In this document: in pieces, positions 8,353 through 18,475 of the stretch
How the letters are laid out: every line of letters begins with the position of its first letter
How positions within the stretch are numbered: position 1 is the first letter of the stretch
Source of the DNA: JAVVHH01 sp964613945
GTDB lineage: Bacteria > Pseudomonadota > Alphaproteobacteria > Acetobacterales > Acetobacteraceae
NCBI GenBank assembly: GCA_964613945.1
Contig: CAZTJC010000001.1
Location: 62,001-126,000, forward strand
Reading direction: 5' to 3'
Length of the DNA stretch: 64,000 bases
Notes under the pieces: generated by a model
Seen by the model: the letters and a program-made list of their open reading frames with translations, nothing else
Told to the model about the DNA's origin: nothing
The model's database searches: none
Position numbers and translations under genes: made by a program

Positions 8353-8814
8353 ATGGATAAGACCGACCTCAAACTGCTGGCGTTACTGCAGGAAGACAGC
8401 ACGCTGTCCATCGCGCAGCTGGCCGACCATGTGAACCTGTCGCAGACGCCGGCGTGGAAACGGGTGCAGCGGCTGGAAGCGACGGGGGTGATCGAACGCC
8501 GGGTCGCGCTGCTGTCGCCGGAGAAGTTGGGGCTGGGGCTGACGGTGTTCGTGTCGATCGAGTCGGCAGATCACTCGCCGGAGTGGCTGGAGCGGTTCGC
8601 GACCGCGGTGTCGTCGTTCCCGGAGGTGGTGGAGGTGCATCGGATGGCCGGCGACATCGACTACATGCTGCGCGTGGTGACGCGGGACATCCCGGCCTAC
8701 GACGCGTTCTACAAACGGCTGATCACGGCGGTACCGATCAAGAACGTCAGTTCGCGGTTCAGCATGGAGCGGGTGAAATACACCACGGCGCTGCCGCTAA
8801 ATGAGATGGTGTGA
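8353..8814 (+). CDS. Lrp/AsnC family transcriptional regulator
   Basis: A 153-residue Lrp/AsnC-type regulator. The N-terminal winged helix-turn-helix (DLKLLALLQEDSTLSIAQLA, then VNLSQTPAWKRVQRLEATGVI) binds DNA. The C-terminal RAM/ACT-like domain (about 65-150; EVVEVHRMAGDIDYMLRVV) binds amino acids or related effectors and forms octamers. Members control amino-acid metabolism and transport. It precedes the thiosulfate-type transporter by 126 bp on the same strand, so that gene and the amidase operon beyond it are possible targets, by inference only. Confidence 0.92.
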   Translation: MDKTDLKLLALLQEDSTLSIAQLADHVNLSQTPAWKRVQRLEATGVIERRVALLSPEKLGLGLTVFVSIESADHSPEWLERFATAVSSFPEVVEVHRMAGDIDYMLRVVTRDIPAYDAFYKRLITAVPIKNVSSRFSMERVKYTTALPLNEMV

Positions 8815-8940
8815 AACCGGCTTCTCCGCTAGGGCGCGGCTGAGGAACACCGTTCCGCACGGCGAGCCGGCGTGAGAATGCCGATCTAAACTGTTTCGCC
8901 TCCGTTGCAGGAGCGCAACCGGACGACCTAGTTGACCGCC

Positions 8941-10128
8941 ATGTCAGGCGTTCTCAGCATTCCGACCCGCTCCCCCGTAACCCGGCAGAGCGATGTCAAT
9001 CGATTGGTCATGGCGGTCGGGCTGGCAGCTTTGGCAGGGCTCATGGCTGCGGCTTACCTGCAGCCAAGCAATAGCTGGCGAATGGTGGCGCTGGCGCTGG
9101 TCGGGGTTGGGATCGGCGGAGTGTTGCTGCGGACGAGTTTTGGGTTTGCGGGAGCATTCCGGGCACTGGTCGAACGGGGCGACGCATCCGGGTTTCGTGC
9201 GCATGCGCTGATGCTGTTCGTCGCCACGGCGCTGATGATGCCGTTGCTGGCGGTGGGATCGGTATTCGGGCTCAAGCTCAATGGCGGCGAGACGTCGGTG
9301 GGTGTCGGGTTTGCCGTCGGGGCGCTGCTGTTCGGGGCGGGTATGCAGGTCGGCGGCGGATGTGCGTCGGGGACCCTGTTCGCATTGGGCGGCGGCAATG
9401 CCAAGCTGGTGGGGACGCTGGCCGGGTTCGTCATCGGCTCGACACTGGGTGCCGCGCATATGGGCTTCTGGTGGTCATTGCCCAGTTTGCCGGCGGCCAC
9501 GGCGCAAGGGTTGGTCGGCTACGGGCCGGCGATCGCGCTGCAGTTGGCGGCGCTGGTCGGGCTTTGGGTAGTGGCGGGGCGGTTCAGCCAGGGCAAGTCG
9601 GTCAAGCTGTTGGTGTGGGGTGGCGTGTTGTTGGCGCTGCTCAATACGGCGACGTTGGTGTTGGCGGGCAAGCCTTGGGGCGAGACGTCGGCGTTCGCGC
9701 TGTGGGGATCCAAGGCGGCGGCCGGATTGGGGTTCGATGCGCAAAGCTGGGCGTATTGGCAGCGGCCCGGGTTCAAGGGGCAGTTGGACCGTGGGCTATT
9801 GCTCGACACGACGTCGGTGATGGATGCGGCGATCCTGATCGGGGCGGCGATGACGGCGGCCTGGGCCGGGCTGTTCCGGCCGACGCTGGGCGGCAGCGCG
9901 CGGGCGTGGCTTGGGGCGTTGCTGGGCGGAATTGCCATGGGATATGGGGCGCGGCTGTCGAACGGATGCAACATCGGGGCGTATTTCAGCGCCATTTCGG
10001 TGGGGAACATCTCGGGCTGGGCCTGGATGGTGTTGGCGCTGGCCGGAAGCTGGGTCGGGATTCAGATGCGGCCGCTCTTCGACCTGGTCCACGGCGATAC
10101 CCGGGCGACGCGGGCACCGACCTGCTGA
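8941..10128 (+). CDS. YeeE/YedE (TsuA-type) sulfur transporter family membrane protein
   Basis: A 395-residue polytopic membrane protein built from two similar halves, as in the YeeE/YedE family whose characterised member TsuA imports thiosulfate. Each half carries the conserved cysteine loop: VGGGCASGTLFALGGG in the first and LSNGCNIGAYFSA in the second. These cysteines are thought to relay the sulfur compound through the membrane. Thiosulfate or another sulfur-compound uptake is therefore likely, although no TusA-like partner is adjacent. The ATG at 8941 and a TTG at 8932 are both possible starts; neither has a strong ribosome-binding site. The 126-bp gap upstream holds an inverted repeat (CCGGCT at 8817, AGCCGG at 8865) with no recognised riboswitch. 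Confidence 0.85.
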   Translation: MSGVLSIPTRSPVTRQSDVNRLVMAVGLAALAGLMAAAYLQPSNSWRMVALALVGVGIGGVLLRTSFGFAGAFRALVERGDASGFRAHALMLFVATALMMPLLAVGSVFGLKLNGGETSVGVGFAVGALLFGAGMQVGGGCASGTLFALGGGNAKLVGTLAGFVIGSTLGAAHMGFWWSLPSLPAATAQGLVGYGPAIALQLAALVGLWVVAGRFSQGKSVKLLVWGGVLLALLNTATLVLAGKPWGETSAFALWGSKAAAGLGFDAQSWAYWQRPGFKGQLDRGLLLDTTSVMDAAILIGAAMTAAWAGLFRPTLGGSARAWLGALLGGIAMGYGARLSNGCNIGAYFSAISVGNISGWAWMVLALAGSWVGIQMRPLFDLVHGDTRATRAPTC

Positions 10129-10156
10129 CATAACGGCGTCCCCCGCCTAAAGGTGG

Positions 10157-11329
10157 ATGATGCCGATCGATAACGACGCTTTTGTTGCAGGACCACGCAT
10201 CGCAGTCCCTGGGACGCTGGGAGGTTCGCTGGCCGGGCTGAGCTTCGCGGTCAAGGATCTGATCGATGTCGCCGGGGTCGTGACCGGGGGCGGGAGCTCG
10301 GACTGGCCGCGGTTTAATCCGCTACCATCCCGGCATGCCGCCATCGTGCAAACCCTGCTGGACGCCGGGGCCTCCGTGATCGGCAAGACGATCACCGACG
10401 AAGTGTCGCTCGGGATATTGGGCGAGAATGCCCATGACGGGACGCCGCTCAACCCGGCGGCGCCGGACCGGGTACCTGGGGGATCGTCCAGCGGCTCGGC
10501 GTCGGCGGTGGCGTCCGGTGAGTGCGACTTCGCATTGGGAACGGATACCGGCGGGTCGGTCCGGGTGCCGGCGAGCTTCTGCGGGCTGTATGGGCTGCGG
10601 CCGACTCATGGGCGAGTGGACTTCACCGGAGTCGCAGTGCAGGCGCCAGGGTCCGATACGTGCGGCTGGTTCACGCGCGATGCAGCGACGTTCGCGCGGG
10701 TGGGCGAGGTTGTGTTCGGCGCGCCGGTGCCGGGGTCCCTGCCCCACACGCTGCTGGTGGCGACGGATGCGTTTGGGTTCGCCGACGAGGCGGTCGCGAC
10801 CGCGTTGGTGCCGTTGGTGGAACGGTTGGCCGGGCTGATCGGGACGCGGCGGGAGGTCACGCTGGCACTGCCGGGCTTGTCGGTGTGGCAGCGGGCGCAG
10901 CGCGTGCTGCAGAGCAGCGAGGCGTGGCAGACCTTCCAGCCCTGGCTCGACCAGTGCAACCCGCGCCTGGCCTGGTCCGTATCGCGCGGGCTGGTGCAAG
11001 GGTCGATGTTCACGGATGCCGAGCGGATGGCAGCCGGGCTGATGCGCGAGGAGGCGCGGGCGCGGATGCGGTATCTGCTGCCGCCGGGCACGATCCTATG
11101 CTTGCCGACGACGCCGTTTCCGGCGCCGCTGAAAGGGTTGGCGGTCAGTGCGCTCGCTCCGTTACGGGAGCGTATCTCGTGCCTGACCAGCCATGGCGGG
11201 CTCACGGGCGTGCCGCAACTGAACATTCCCGGCTGCAGCGTCGATGGCGCGCCAGTCGGTCTGTCGATCGTCGGGGCGCGCGGCGCCGACCTCGACCTCA
11301 TCCGCGTCGCGCTCGCTTTGGAGGAATAG
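10157..11329 (+). CDS. Amidase-signature hydrolase, AMI1 (indole-3-acetamide hydrolase)-like
   Basis: A 390-residue amidase-signature enzyme with an intact Ser-cisSer-Lys triad: Lys in LSFAVKDLIDV, the GGSSSGSASAVASG loop and the nucleophile region GTDTGGSVRVPASFCGLYG. The GENAHDGTPLNP and DRVPGGSSSG segments and the compact length resemble plant AMI1-type amidases. It should hydrolyse an amide to acid plus ammonia. It is the first gene of a three-gene run; its TAG is immediately followed by the ATG of the AtzH-like gene. AtzE-type amidases usually have a small AtzG-type partner, which is absent here. ATGs at 10157 and 10160 are both possible; AAGG lies just upstream. The substrate is unknown. 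Confidence 0.88.
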   Translation: MMPIDNDAFVAGPRIAVPGTLGGSLAGLSFAVKDLIDVAGVVTGGGSSDWPRFNPLPSRHAAIVQTLLDAGASVIGKTITDEVSLGILGENAHDGTPLNPAAPDRVPGGSSSGSASAVASGECDFALGTDTGGSVRVPASFCGLYGLRPTHGRVDFTGVAVQAPGSDTCGWFTRDAATFARVGEVVFGAPVPGSLPHTLLVATDAFGFADEAVATALVPLVERLAGLIGTRREVTLALPGLSVWQRAQRVLQSSEAWQTFQPWLDQCNPRLAWSVSRGLVQGSMFTDAERMAAGLMREEARARMRYLLPPGTILCLPTTPFPAPLKGLAVSALAPLRERISCLTSHGGLTGVPQLNIPGCSVDGAPVGLSIVGARGADLDLIRVALALEE

Positions 11330-11725
11330 ATGGACGTCACGCCGAACCGGGCCGAAATCGTGGCCGAGTTGAGCGCGCTCTTCGAGCGCTACGAGCAGGC
11401 GCTGATCGACAAGGACGTGGCGGTGCTGGACTCGATGTTCTGGAATAGCCCGCACACGATCCGGTATGCGCTGAAGGATAATGGCTACGGCTTCGACGCG
11501 ATCCACGCGTCGCGGGTGGCGGCGGCGCCGGGGGGCACCAAAGGCGATTGGATCCGGCGGGAGATCCTGACGCTGGGGTCCGATCTGGCGACGATCAACC
11601 TGGAGTATCAGCCGCGCGGGCGAGAGGGGATCGGGCGGCAGAGCCAAACCTGGGTGCGGTTTCCCGATCTCGGGTGGAAGATCGTCTCGGCGCATGTGTC
11701 GCTGATGCCGGTTGGAGGTTGGTAG
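11330..11725 (+). CDS. AtzH-like (DUF3225) protein with NTF2/cystatin-like fold
   Basis: A 131-residue AtzH/HpxZ-type protein (DUF3225). Family members are encoded beside amidases in cyanuric-acid and oxalurate catabolism, and AtzH itself has been described as a small decarboxylating amidohydrolase. Characteristic stretches are FERYEQALIDKDVAVLDSMFW near residues 18-38 and QSQTWVRFPDLGWKIVSAHVS at the C-terminus. The fold is a small alpha+beta barrel. It directly follows the amidase stop (TAGATG) with GGAGGAA as ribosome-binding site inside the amidase end, and the next ATG is 2 bp downstream, so the three genes are one translational unit. It probably acts on or with the amidase product; this is inference. 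Confidence 0.85.
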   Translation: MDVTPNRAEIVAELSALFERYEQALIDKDVAVLDSMFWNSPHTIRYALKDNGYGFDAIHASRVAAAPGGTKGDWIRREILTLGSDLATINLEYQPRGREGIGRQSQTWVRFPDLGWKIVSAHVSLMPVGGW

Positions 11726-11726
11726 G

Positions 11727-12722
11727 ATGTGGGAACGGGAGATCGGCAGTTTCGCGCTGGGCGATTACGCCGTCGAGCGAGGCGGCGTCATCAAAGACGC
11801 GCAGATCGGCTGGGAGCGGCATGGCACGCTGAACGCGGCGCGCGACAATCTGATCGTGTTTCCGAGCAGCTACAGTGCGCAGCATGCCGATCTGGCGTGG
11901 CTGATTGGGCCGGATAAGATCCTGGACCCGACGCGCTGGTGCATCGTGGCGATCGACATGTTCTCCAACGGGATCTCGTCGGGGGCGGCGGAGACGCCGG
12001 ATTACCCGGCGCTGGTCACCATCGGCGACAACGTCAGGGCGCAGCACCGGCTGGTGACGGAGCAGTTCGGGGTCGACCGCGTGGCGGCGGTGTATGGGTT
12101 CTCAATGGGCGGGATCCAGGCGTATCACTGGGCGGCGCGGTATCCGGCGACGGTCGGCCATGCCTTCGTCATCTGCGGCAGCGCGCGGACGGCGGATCAT
12201 AACAAGGTGTTCCTATCCGGCTTGTTGGCCACGCTGGAGGCAGCGCCGGAGCACCTGGGCAACGGACGGTTTTCCAGCGAGCCCAAGGCGGCGCTGCGGG
12301 CGTTCGGCACGATCTATGCGGGCTGGGGACTGAGCCAGGATTTCTACCGGGCCGGGCTGTATCGGACGGTGTTGGGCGCCGCGGACCTGGAGAGCTTCGT
12401 CCAGGAGCAGTGGGTCGAGCGGTTCTCAGCACGGCGCGCGGCGAATTTGTATGCGCAGGCACTGGCGTGGCGGGACGCGGACATCGCCGATGGCGGGGAT
12501 CTCGGGGCGGCGCTGGGCCGGATCGAGGCAGGGGTGACGTTGCTGCCCTGCACGACGGATCTGTATTTTCGGGTGGAGGACAACGCGGCGGAGCTGCCGT
12601 TCCTGCGCCATGGCGAGCTACGGCCGATCGAGAGCATCTGGGGGCATCGAGCGGGCAACCCGAACGTCATTCCAGAGGATTTGGCGTTTTTGGCGAAGGC
12701 CGTTCGGGATGGGTTGGGCTGA
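11727..12722 (+). CDS. Alpha/beta hydrolase of the homoserine O-acetyltransferase (MetX) fold family
   Basis: A 331-residue alpha/beta-hydrolase fold protein related to MetX-type acyltransferases. The nucleophile elbow is GFSMGG (about 128-133), the likely acid is in CTTDLYF and the catalytic His in IWGHRAGNP near the C-terminus. Parts of the MetX pattern such as YGFSMGGIQAYHWA are recognisable, but the homoserine-binding hallmarks are weak. It may be a hydrolase or acyltransferase of another substrate rather than a methionine enzyme. The ATG at 11727 has GGAGG 8 nt upstream within the previous gene. Operon position after the amidase and AtzH-like genes suggests a shared pathway. It is convergent with the MBL-fold gene, 8 bp away. 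Confidence 0.8.
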   Translation: MWEREIGSFALGDYAVERGGVIKDAQIGWERHGTLNAARDNLIVFPSSYSAQHADLAWLIGPDKILDPTRWCIVAIDMFSNGISSGAAETPDYPALVTIGDNVRAQHRLVTEQFGVDRVAAVYGFSMGGIQAYHWAARYPATVGHAFVICGSARTADHNKVFLSGLLATLEAAPEHLGNGRFSSEPKAALRAFGTIYAGWGLSQDFYRAGLYRTVLGAADLESFVQEQWVERFSARRAANLYAQALAWRDADIADGGDLGAALGRIEAGVTLLPCTTDLYFRVEDNAAELPFLRHGELRPIESIWGHRAGNPNVIPEDLAFLAKAVRDGLG

Positions 12723-12730
12723 CTCGGGAG

Positions 12731-13606
12731 CTACATCTCCTGGCGCCAGGGCTCCGGCACTAAGCCGAACTTCTCGCCTGCGCGGGTGACATGGGCGTAG
12801 CCGGGGAAGTGTAGGTGCATGCCGGCGACGAGTTCACCGCTGGCGGCAACCTCAGCAAGGATGCGGCGGCGGGACGCTTCGGCCTGCGTCGGGTCGACGT
12901 CGTAGATGACGGTGATTTCGGGGCGGGGGATCTGGACTTCGGGGACGTGGGCGATGTCGCCCCAGATTAGCAGGCTGTCGGCGCCGGAGGCGATCCGGTA
13001 GCCGGTGTGACCCGGCGTGTGGCCCGGGAGCGGCACGGCAGCGATGCCGGGGGTGATTTCGCCGGACTCGAATAGTTCAAGGCGGTCGAGATAGGGAGCC
13101 ATCTGGCGCTGGGCCATGTCGAAATACGGCACGCCTCGGCCGCTACGCTCGACTTCGGCGAGGTTCGCGCGGTCCTTCCAGTAGGCCCATTCGGCAGCGT
13201 GCATCGCAACGGTGGCGTTCGGGAAGAGTGCCTGGCCATCGGCGTCGGTGAGGCCATTGGAATGATCACCGTGCATGTGGGTCAGCAGGATCGTGTCGAC
13301 GGAGGCGAGCGGCACGCCGGCGGCATCGAGGTTGGCGAACAGGCGACCGCTGGTGGGCTGCATGGTGGTGCCGCAGCCGGTGTCGATCAGGACCGTGCGA
13401 TCGGCGGTGCGGACCAGGAAGCAATTAACCGAGGTGCGGCGCGGGATCGGGCGGAAGGCGGCGCGGACTAGGTCAGCGGCCTCGGCGACGTCGATGTCGC
13501 GGAGAACGTCGAGGGAGCCGTCGAGATAGCCGTCGCTCACCGCGGTCACGACGATGTCGCCGACCCGGCGGTGAATGATGCCGGGGATCTGCTGGACAGG
13601 GATCAC
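12731..13606 (-). CDS. Metallo-beta-lactamase-fold hydrolase (lactonase-like)
   Basis: A 291-residue MBL-fold metallohydrolase. The metal-binding signature HMHGDHSNG lies near residues 110-118, with further ligands in PGHTPGHTGYR, the Asp of WGDIAH and a His near the C-terminus (MHLHFPGYAH). The organisation resembles AttM/AiiA-type lactonases and related phosphotriesterase-like MBL enzymes. The substrate is not deducible, and a role in acyl-homoserine-lactone degradation is only one option. A GTG start at 13606 is supported by GAGAGGA about 7 nt upstream. It is the last gene of a minus-strand run, 11 bp after the DUF2461 gene. Confidence 0.82.
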   Translation of the reverse strand: MIPVQQIPGIIHRRVGDIVVTAVSDGYLDGSLDVLRDIDVAEAADLVRAAFRPIPRRTSVNCFLVRTADRTVLIDTGCGTTMQPTSGRLFANLDAAGVPLASVDTILLTHMHGDHSNGLTDADGQALFPNATVAMHAAEWAYWKDRANLAEVERSGRGVPYFDMAQRQMAPYLDRLELFESGEITPGIAAVPLPGHTPGHTGYRIASGADSLLIWGDIAHVPEVQIPRPEITVIYDVDPTQAEASRRRILAEVAASGELVAGMHLHFPGYAHVTRAGEKFGLVPEPWRQEM

Positions 13607-13617
13607 GGAGGTTCCTC

Positions 13618-14325
13618 TCAGGGTTGCGCGGCCTCGTCGACGGCGGCCCAGCCGAAGCGGAGCAGCGGCAAGGCCTGTTCGGCGAGATCGACGATTTTGG
13701 TGGGGAGCGCCCTGCCCTGCACGGTGCGGTCGGTGAGCGGGCGGCGGACGATGAAGTCCTTGAGGCGGAGGGCTGGGTCGATGGGAGTGTTCTTGAGGTC
13801 CTCAAAGCCTTTCGGCATCCGGGTCAGCCGGCCGGTGTCTTCGAGGCGGAGACCGGCGACGGCGAGCGCGGCTTCCATCTCGGCAAAGCGATCCGGGTGA
13901 ACGCGGATGCGTTCGCGGATGCTGTCGAGGATGTCGGGCTCAGGATGCCAGAAGGCGGCGCCCACGAAGCAGCCGGCGGGGCCGAGGTGAAAATAGAGCA
14001 CGCCTGGTCCGCCTTTCGAGCTTCCCTGGCGATACCAGACGACGCCGATGTTGGTCTTGTAGGGGCTCTTGTTGTGACTGAAGCGCACGTCGCGGTTGAT
14101 GCGAAAGGCCGAACGCTTGGGGTCACCCTCCAGCGGGAGGCCGCGCCGGGTGAGTTCGGTGGTCACAGCAGAGATCAGCGTGGCTACAGGTTGTTTGACG
14201 GCGGTTTCGTAGGTGGAGCGGTTCGCCTCGAACCAGGCCCGCTCGTTGTTGGCCGCCAACCCTCGAAGGAAGTCGAAGGCGGCGGCCGGTATCAAAAAAT
14301 CAGGCTTCGGCTTGGTGCGGGACAC
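13618..14325 (-). CDS. DUF2461 (TIGR02453) family protein
   Basis: A 235-residue protein of the DUF2461/TIGR02453 family, widespread in bacteria with no established function. Typical features are FLRGLAANNERAWFEANRSTY near the N-terminus, the FRINRDVRFSHNKSPYKTN segment and FHLGPAGCFVGAAFWHPEPD. The GTG start at 14325 overlaps the 3' end of grxD by 26 bp and is preceded by AAGGA, so it is translated with the purL-bolA-grxD run. No signal peptide or membrane helix is visible, so it is probably cytoplasmic. Confidence 0.82.
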   Translation of the reverse strand: MSRTKPKPDFLIPAAAFDFLRGLAANNERAWFEANRSTYETAVKQPVATLISAVTTELTRRGLPLEGDPKRSAFRINRDVRFSHNKSPYKTNIGVVWYRQGSSKGGPGVLYFHLGPAGCFVGAAFWHPEPDILDSIRERIRVHPDRFAEMEAALAVAGLRLEDTGRLTRMPKGFEDLKNTPIDPALRLKDFIVRRPLTDRTVQGRALPTKIVDLAEQALPLLRFGWAAVDEAAQP

Positions 14326-14638
14326 CCTTTTCCTTCATCAGGCCCTCGAGCTCGCCGGACTGATACATCTCGGTGATGATGTCGCAGCCGCCGACGAACT
14401 CACCGTCGACATAAAGTTGCGGGATGGTCGGCCAGTTGCTGAATGCCTTGATGCCCTCGCGCAGGCCGGCGTCCTCAAGGACGTTCGCGGTCTGGAACGG
14501 GACGCCCATGTGGGTGAGGATCTGGACGACGCGGGCGCTGAAACCGCATTGCGGGAACATCGCGTTGCCCTTCATGAACAGCATCACCTTGTTGGTGCTG
14601 ATGTCGTTCTGGATGCGTACGGCGGCGGTATCGGACAT
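14300..14638 (-). CDS. grxD: Monothiol glutaredoxin Grx4 type
   Basis: A 112-residue monothiol glutaredoxin with the active-site CGFS (QCGFSARVV) and the glutathione-binding WPTIPQLYVDGEFVGGCDI segment. Proteins of this class bind a glutathione-ligated 2Fe-2S cluster, often with BolA, and take part in iron-sulfur cluster delivery and iron sensing. bolA lies immediately upstream with a 9-bp gap, a conserved pairing. AAGGAG precedes the ATG. Its end overlaps the DUF2461 gene. Confidence 0.95.
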   Translation of the reverse strand: MSDTAAVRIQNDISTNKVMLFMKGNAMFPQCGFSARVVQILTHMGVPFQTANVLEDAGLREGIKAFSNWPTIPQLYVDGEFVGGCDIITEMYQSGELEGLMKEKGVPHQAEA

Positions 14639-14647
14639 GAGGGCTCC

Positions 14648-14881
14648 TTATTCGGGAAGGTTGGTCGTCAACGCGAGGGCGTGCAGCACGCCGCCCATCC
14701 GGCCCTGAAGCGCGGCATAGACCATCTGGTGCTGCTTGACGCGGGAGATGCCGCGGAAGGCTTCGCTGACAACGGTGGCGGCATAGTGATCGCCGTCACC
14801 GGCGAGGTCCTGGATCGTGACCGAGGCGTCCGGGAGGGCCGCCTTGATCATCGCTTCGATATCGCTCGCCACCATCGGCAT
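14648..14881 (-). CDS. bolA: BolA family protein
   Basis: A 77-residue BolA-like protein. It has the small class II KH-like fold with the conserved FRGISRVKQHQMVYAAL region, whose His is the expected cluster ligand, and a C-terminal MGGVLHALALTT. BolA partners with monothiol glutaredoxins to bind 2Fe-2S clusters. The ATG at 14881 has GGAG 8 nt upstream, inside the end of purL. The purL stop is only 4 bp before this start, so both are coupled. The longer open frame upstream is out-of-frame purL sequence. Confidence 0.93.
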   Translation of the reverse strand: MPMVASDIEAMIKAALPDASVTIQDLAGDGDHYAATVVSEAFRGISRVKQHQMVYAALQGRMGGVLHALALTTNLPE

Positions 14882-14885
14882 CGGC

Positions 14886-17077
<2,192 letters not shown>

Positions 17078-17081
<4 letters not shown>

Positions 17082-17746
17082 GCTGAGATCTTTTCGACCA
17101 TGCCTTGGAAGAGCGGGAGCCCGTCGATGCCGCCCATGAGGGGGTCCACGAGGTCCTCGGGGTGGGGCATCAGGCCGAGGATGCGGAAATTGGGCGAGTA
17201 GATGCCGGCGATGGCGCGGGCGGAGCCGTTGGGATTGGGGCCGTCGTAGCGGAAGGCGACGAGGCCTTCGCCCTCCAGGCGGTCGAGGGTGGCGTCGTCG
17301 GCGAAGTAGTTGCCATCGCCGTGAGCCATGGGCGCGCGGAAGACTTCTCCCACCTCGTAGTGACTAGTGTAGGGGGTATCGGACCGCTCGACCTTGAGAT
17401 TGCAGTCCTGTGAGAGGAAGCGGAGGGCAGCGTTGCGGAGCAGGGCGCCGGGGAGCAGGCCGGCTTCGGTCAAGACTTGGAAGCCGTTGCAGATACCGAG
17501 GATATGGCCGCCTTTCTGCGCAAAGGTGTGGATGGCGGCCATGACGGGGGAGCGGGCGGCCATGGCGCCGCAGCGGAGGTAGTCGCCATGGCTGAAGCCG
17601 CCGGGAAGGACGACGAGGTCCAGGCCGGCAAGATCGGTCTCGTGGTGGAAGATCATGCGCGGGACCTGGCCGGTGACGCGCTTGAGGGCGATGGCGACGT
17701 CCCGCTCACGGTTGGTGCCGGGGAAGACGACGATGCCTGCTTTCAT
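17078..17746 (-). CDS. purQ: Phosphoribosylformylglycinamidine synthase subunit PurQ (glutaminase)
   Basis: A 222-residue class I glutamine amidotransferase that supplies ammonia to PurL. The nucleophile cysteine is in GICNGFQVL, and the His/Glu pair lies in GLMPHPED near the C-terminus. The LPGGFSHGDYLRCGAMAA segment is typical. The stop overlaps the purL start (ATGA). Unusually, purQ does not directly follow purS: a small secreted-protein gene and a 106-bp spacer with a GC-rich hairpin separate them. Confidence 0.97.
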
Positions 17747-17811
17747 GGGACGCTTTCTATTCGAGGTGTCGGGGTGGCCGGGCCGGGCCGACCACCCTCA
17801 TCCTCACCCTG

Positions 17812-17835
17812 CCCTCTCCCGCGGATGGGAAAGGG
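17812..17835. repeat. GC-rich imperfect palindrome between purQ and the Rap1a/Tai-like gene
   Basis: CCCTCTCCC (17812-17820) faces GGGAAAGGG (17827-17835), forming a 9-bp stem with one mismatch and a 6-nt loop. It lies in the only real gap of this operon. CCCTCTCCC-type palindromes are common dispersed intergenic elements in proteobacteria, and the sequence before it (CGACCACCCTC) also occurs near 5463. On the minus strand there is no T-run, so it is not a strong terminator; an mRNA-processing or REP-like element is more likely. Confidence 0.5.
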
Positions 17836-17852
17836 ATTTGGGAGGTGCGGCG

Positions 17853-18236
17853 TTATTTCTTCTGTTCGCCCGCACAGGCGAAGCTGTCGTTCAAGGCGCG
17901 GATGGCCGCTTGGGCGGCAGGTTGCTTCTGGGCTTCGCTGTGGTCGCGCAGCCAGGCGACGTATTTCTGACGCAGTTGCGGGCCGGTGGTCGGGCCGGGG
18001 ACGCAGACGTAGTCGGGCAGTTTCCCCTTGTCGCCGTCCTTGGGCATCAGGTGCTGATAGAAGCTGATAGCGTCGGAGATGCCGTCGAGATAAGCGCTGC
18101 AGGCTTCCAGTTGGGCGGCGGACTTGCTGATGCAGATGTCGCCGAGCTTGGCGCCGCTGATGTTGGAAACGCGCTGGGCGTGGGCGGTGCCGGCCAGAGC
18201 GAGGATGCCGGCAGCGGCTAGAACGATCGTTTTCAT
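17853..18236 (-). CDS. Secreted Rap1a/Tai-type domain protein
   Basis: A 127-residue protein with a signal peptide (hydrophobic core AAAGILALAGTAHA, cleavage before QRV). The mature part fits the Rap1a/Tai pattern: LGDICISKSAAQLEACSAYLDG, then YVCVPGPTTGPQLR, YVAWLRDH and a C-terminal ALNDSFAC. Four cysteines occupy the family positions, probably as two periplasmic disulfides. Named members are immunity proteins against type VI amidase effectors, but many proteobacterial members have no known partner. Its start overlaps the purS stop (ATGA), so it is translated within the purine operon. No effector gene is nearby. Function unknown. Confidence 0.78.
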   Translation of the reverse strand: MKTIVLAAAGILALAGTAHAQRVSNISGAKLGDICISKSAAQLEACSAYLDGISDAISFYQHLMPKDGDKGKLPDYVCVPGPTTGPQLRQKYVAWLRDHSEAQKQPAAQAAIRALNDSFACAGEQKK

Positions 18237-18475
18237 GCGGATACCTCTACGCGGAAGCTTTCAATGACCGTGTTGGCGAGGAGCTTGCGCGCCATGTCCT
18301 CGGCCTGGGTCTTGGCACGGGCCGGGTCTGTCTCGGCCAGGTCGAGTTCGATGATCTTGCCGACTCGGATGTCGCCGACGCTGTCGAAGCCGAGATTGTT
18401 CAAGGCATGGCCGATGGCCTTGCCCTGGGGGTCCAGCACGCCGTGCTTCAGCATCACGGTGACGGTTGCCTTCAT
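18233..18475 (-). CDS. purS: Phosphoribosylformylglycinamidine synthase subunit PurS
   Basis: An 80-residue PurS, the small dimeric subunit that bridges PurQ and PurL in the FGAM synthase complex. The sequence MKATVTVMLKHGVLDPQGKA and GFDSVGDIRVGKIIELDL is typical, as is the full length. Its start overlaps the purC stop by one base (TAATG), and its stop overlaps the start of the Rap1a/Tai-like gene (ATGA). Confidence 0.96.
   Translation of the reverse strand: MKATVTVMLKHGVLDPQGKAIGHALNNLGFDSVGDIRVGKIIELDLAETDPARAKTQAEDMARKLLANTVIESFRVEVSA

Noticed and set aside
8815..8940. Possible riboswitch or Lrp operator before the sulfur transporter gene
   Set aside because: A CCGGCT/AGCCGG inverted repeat is present but no known SAM, TPP or other riboswitch core was recognised, and no spaced operator repeats are seen.
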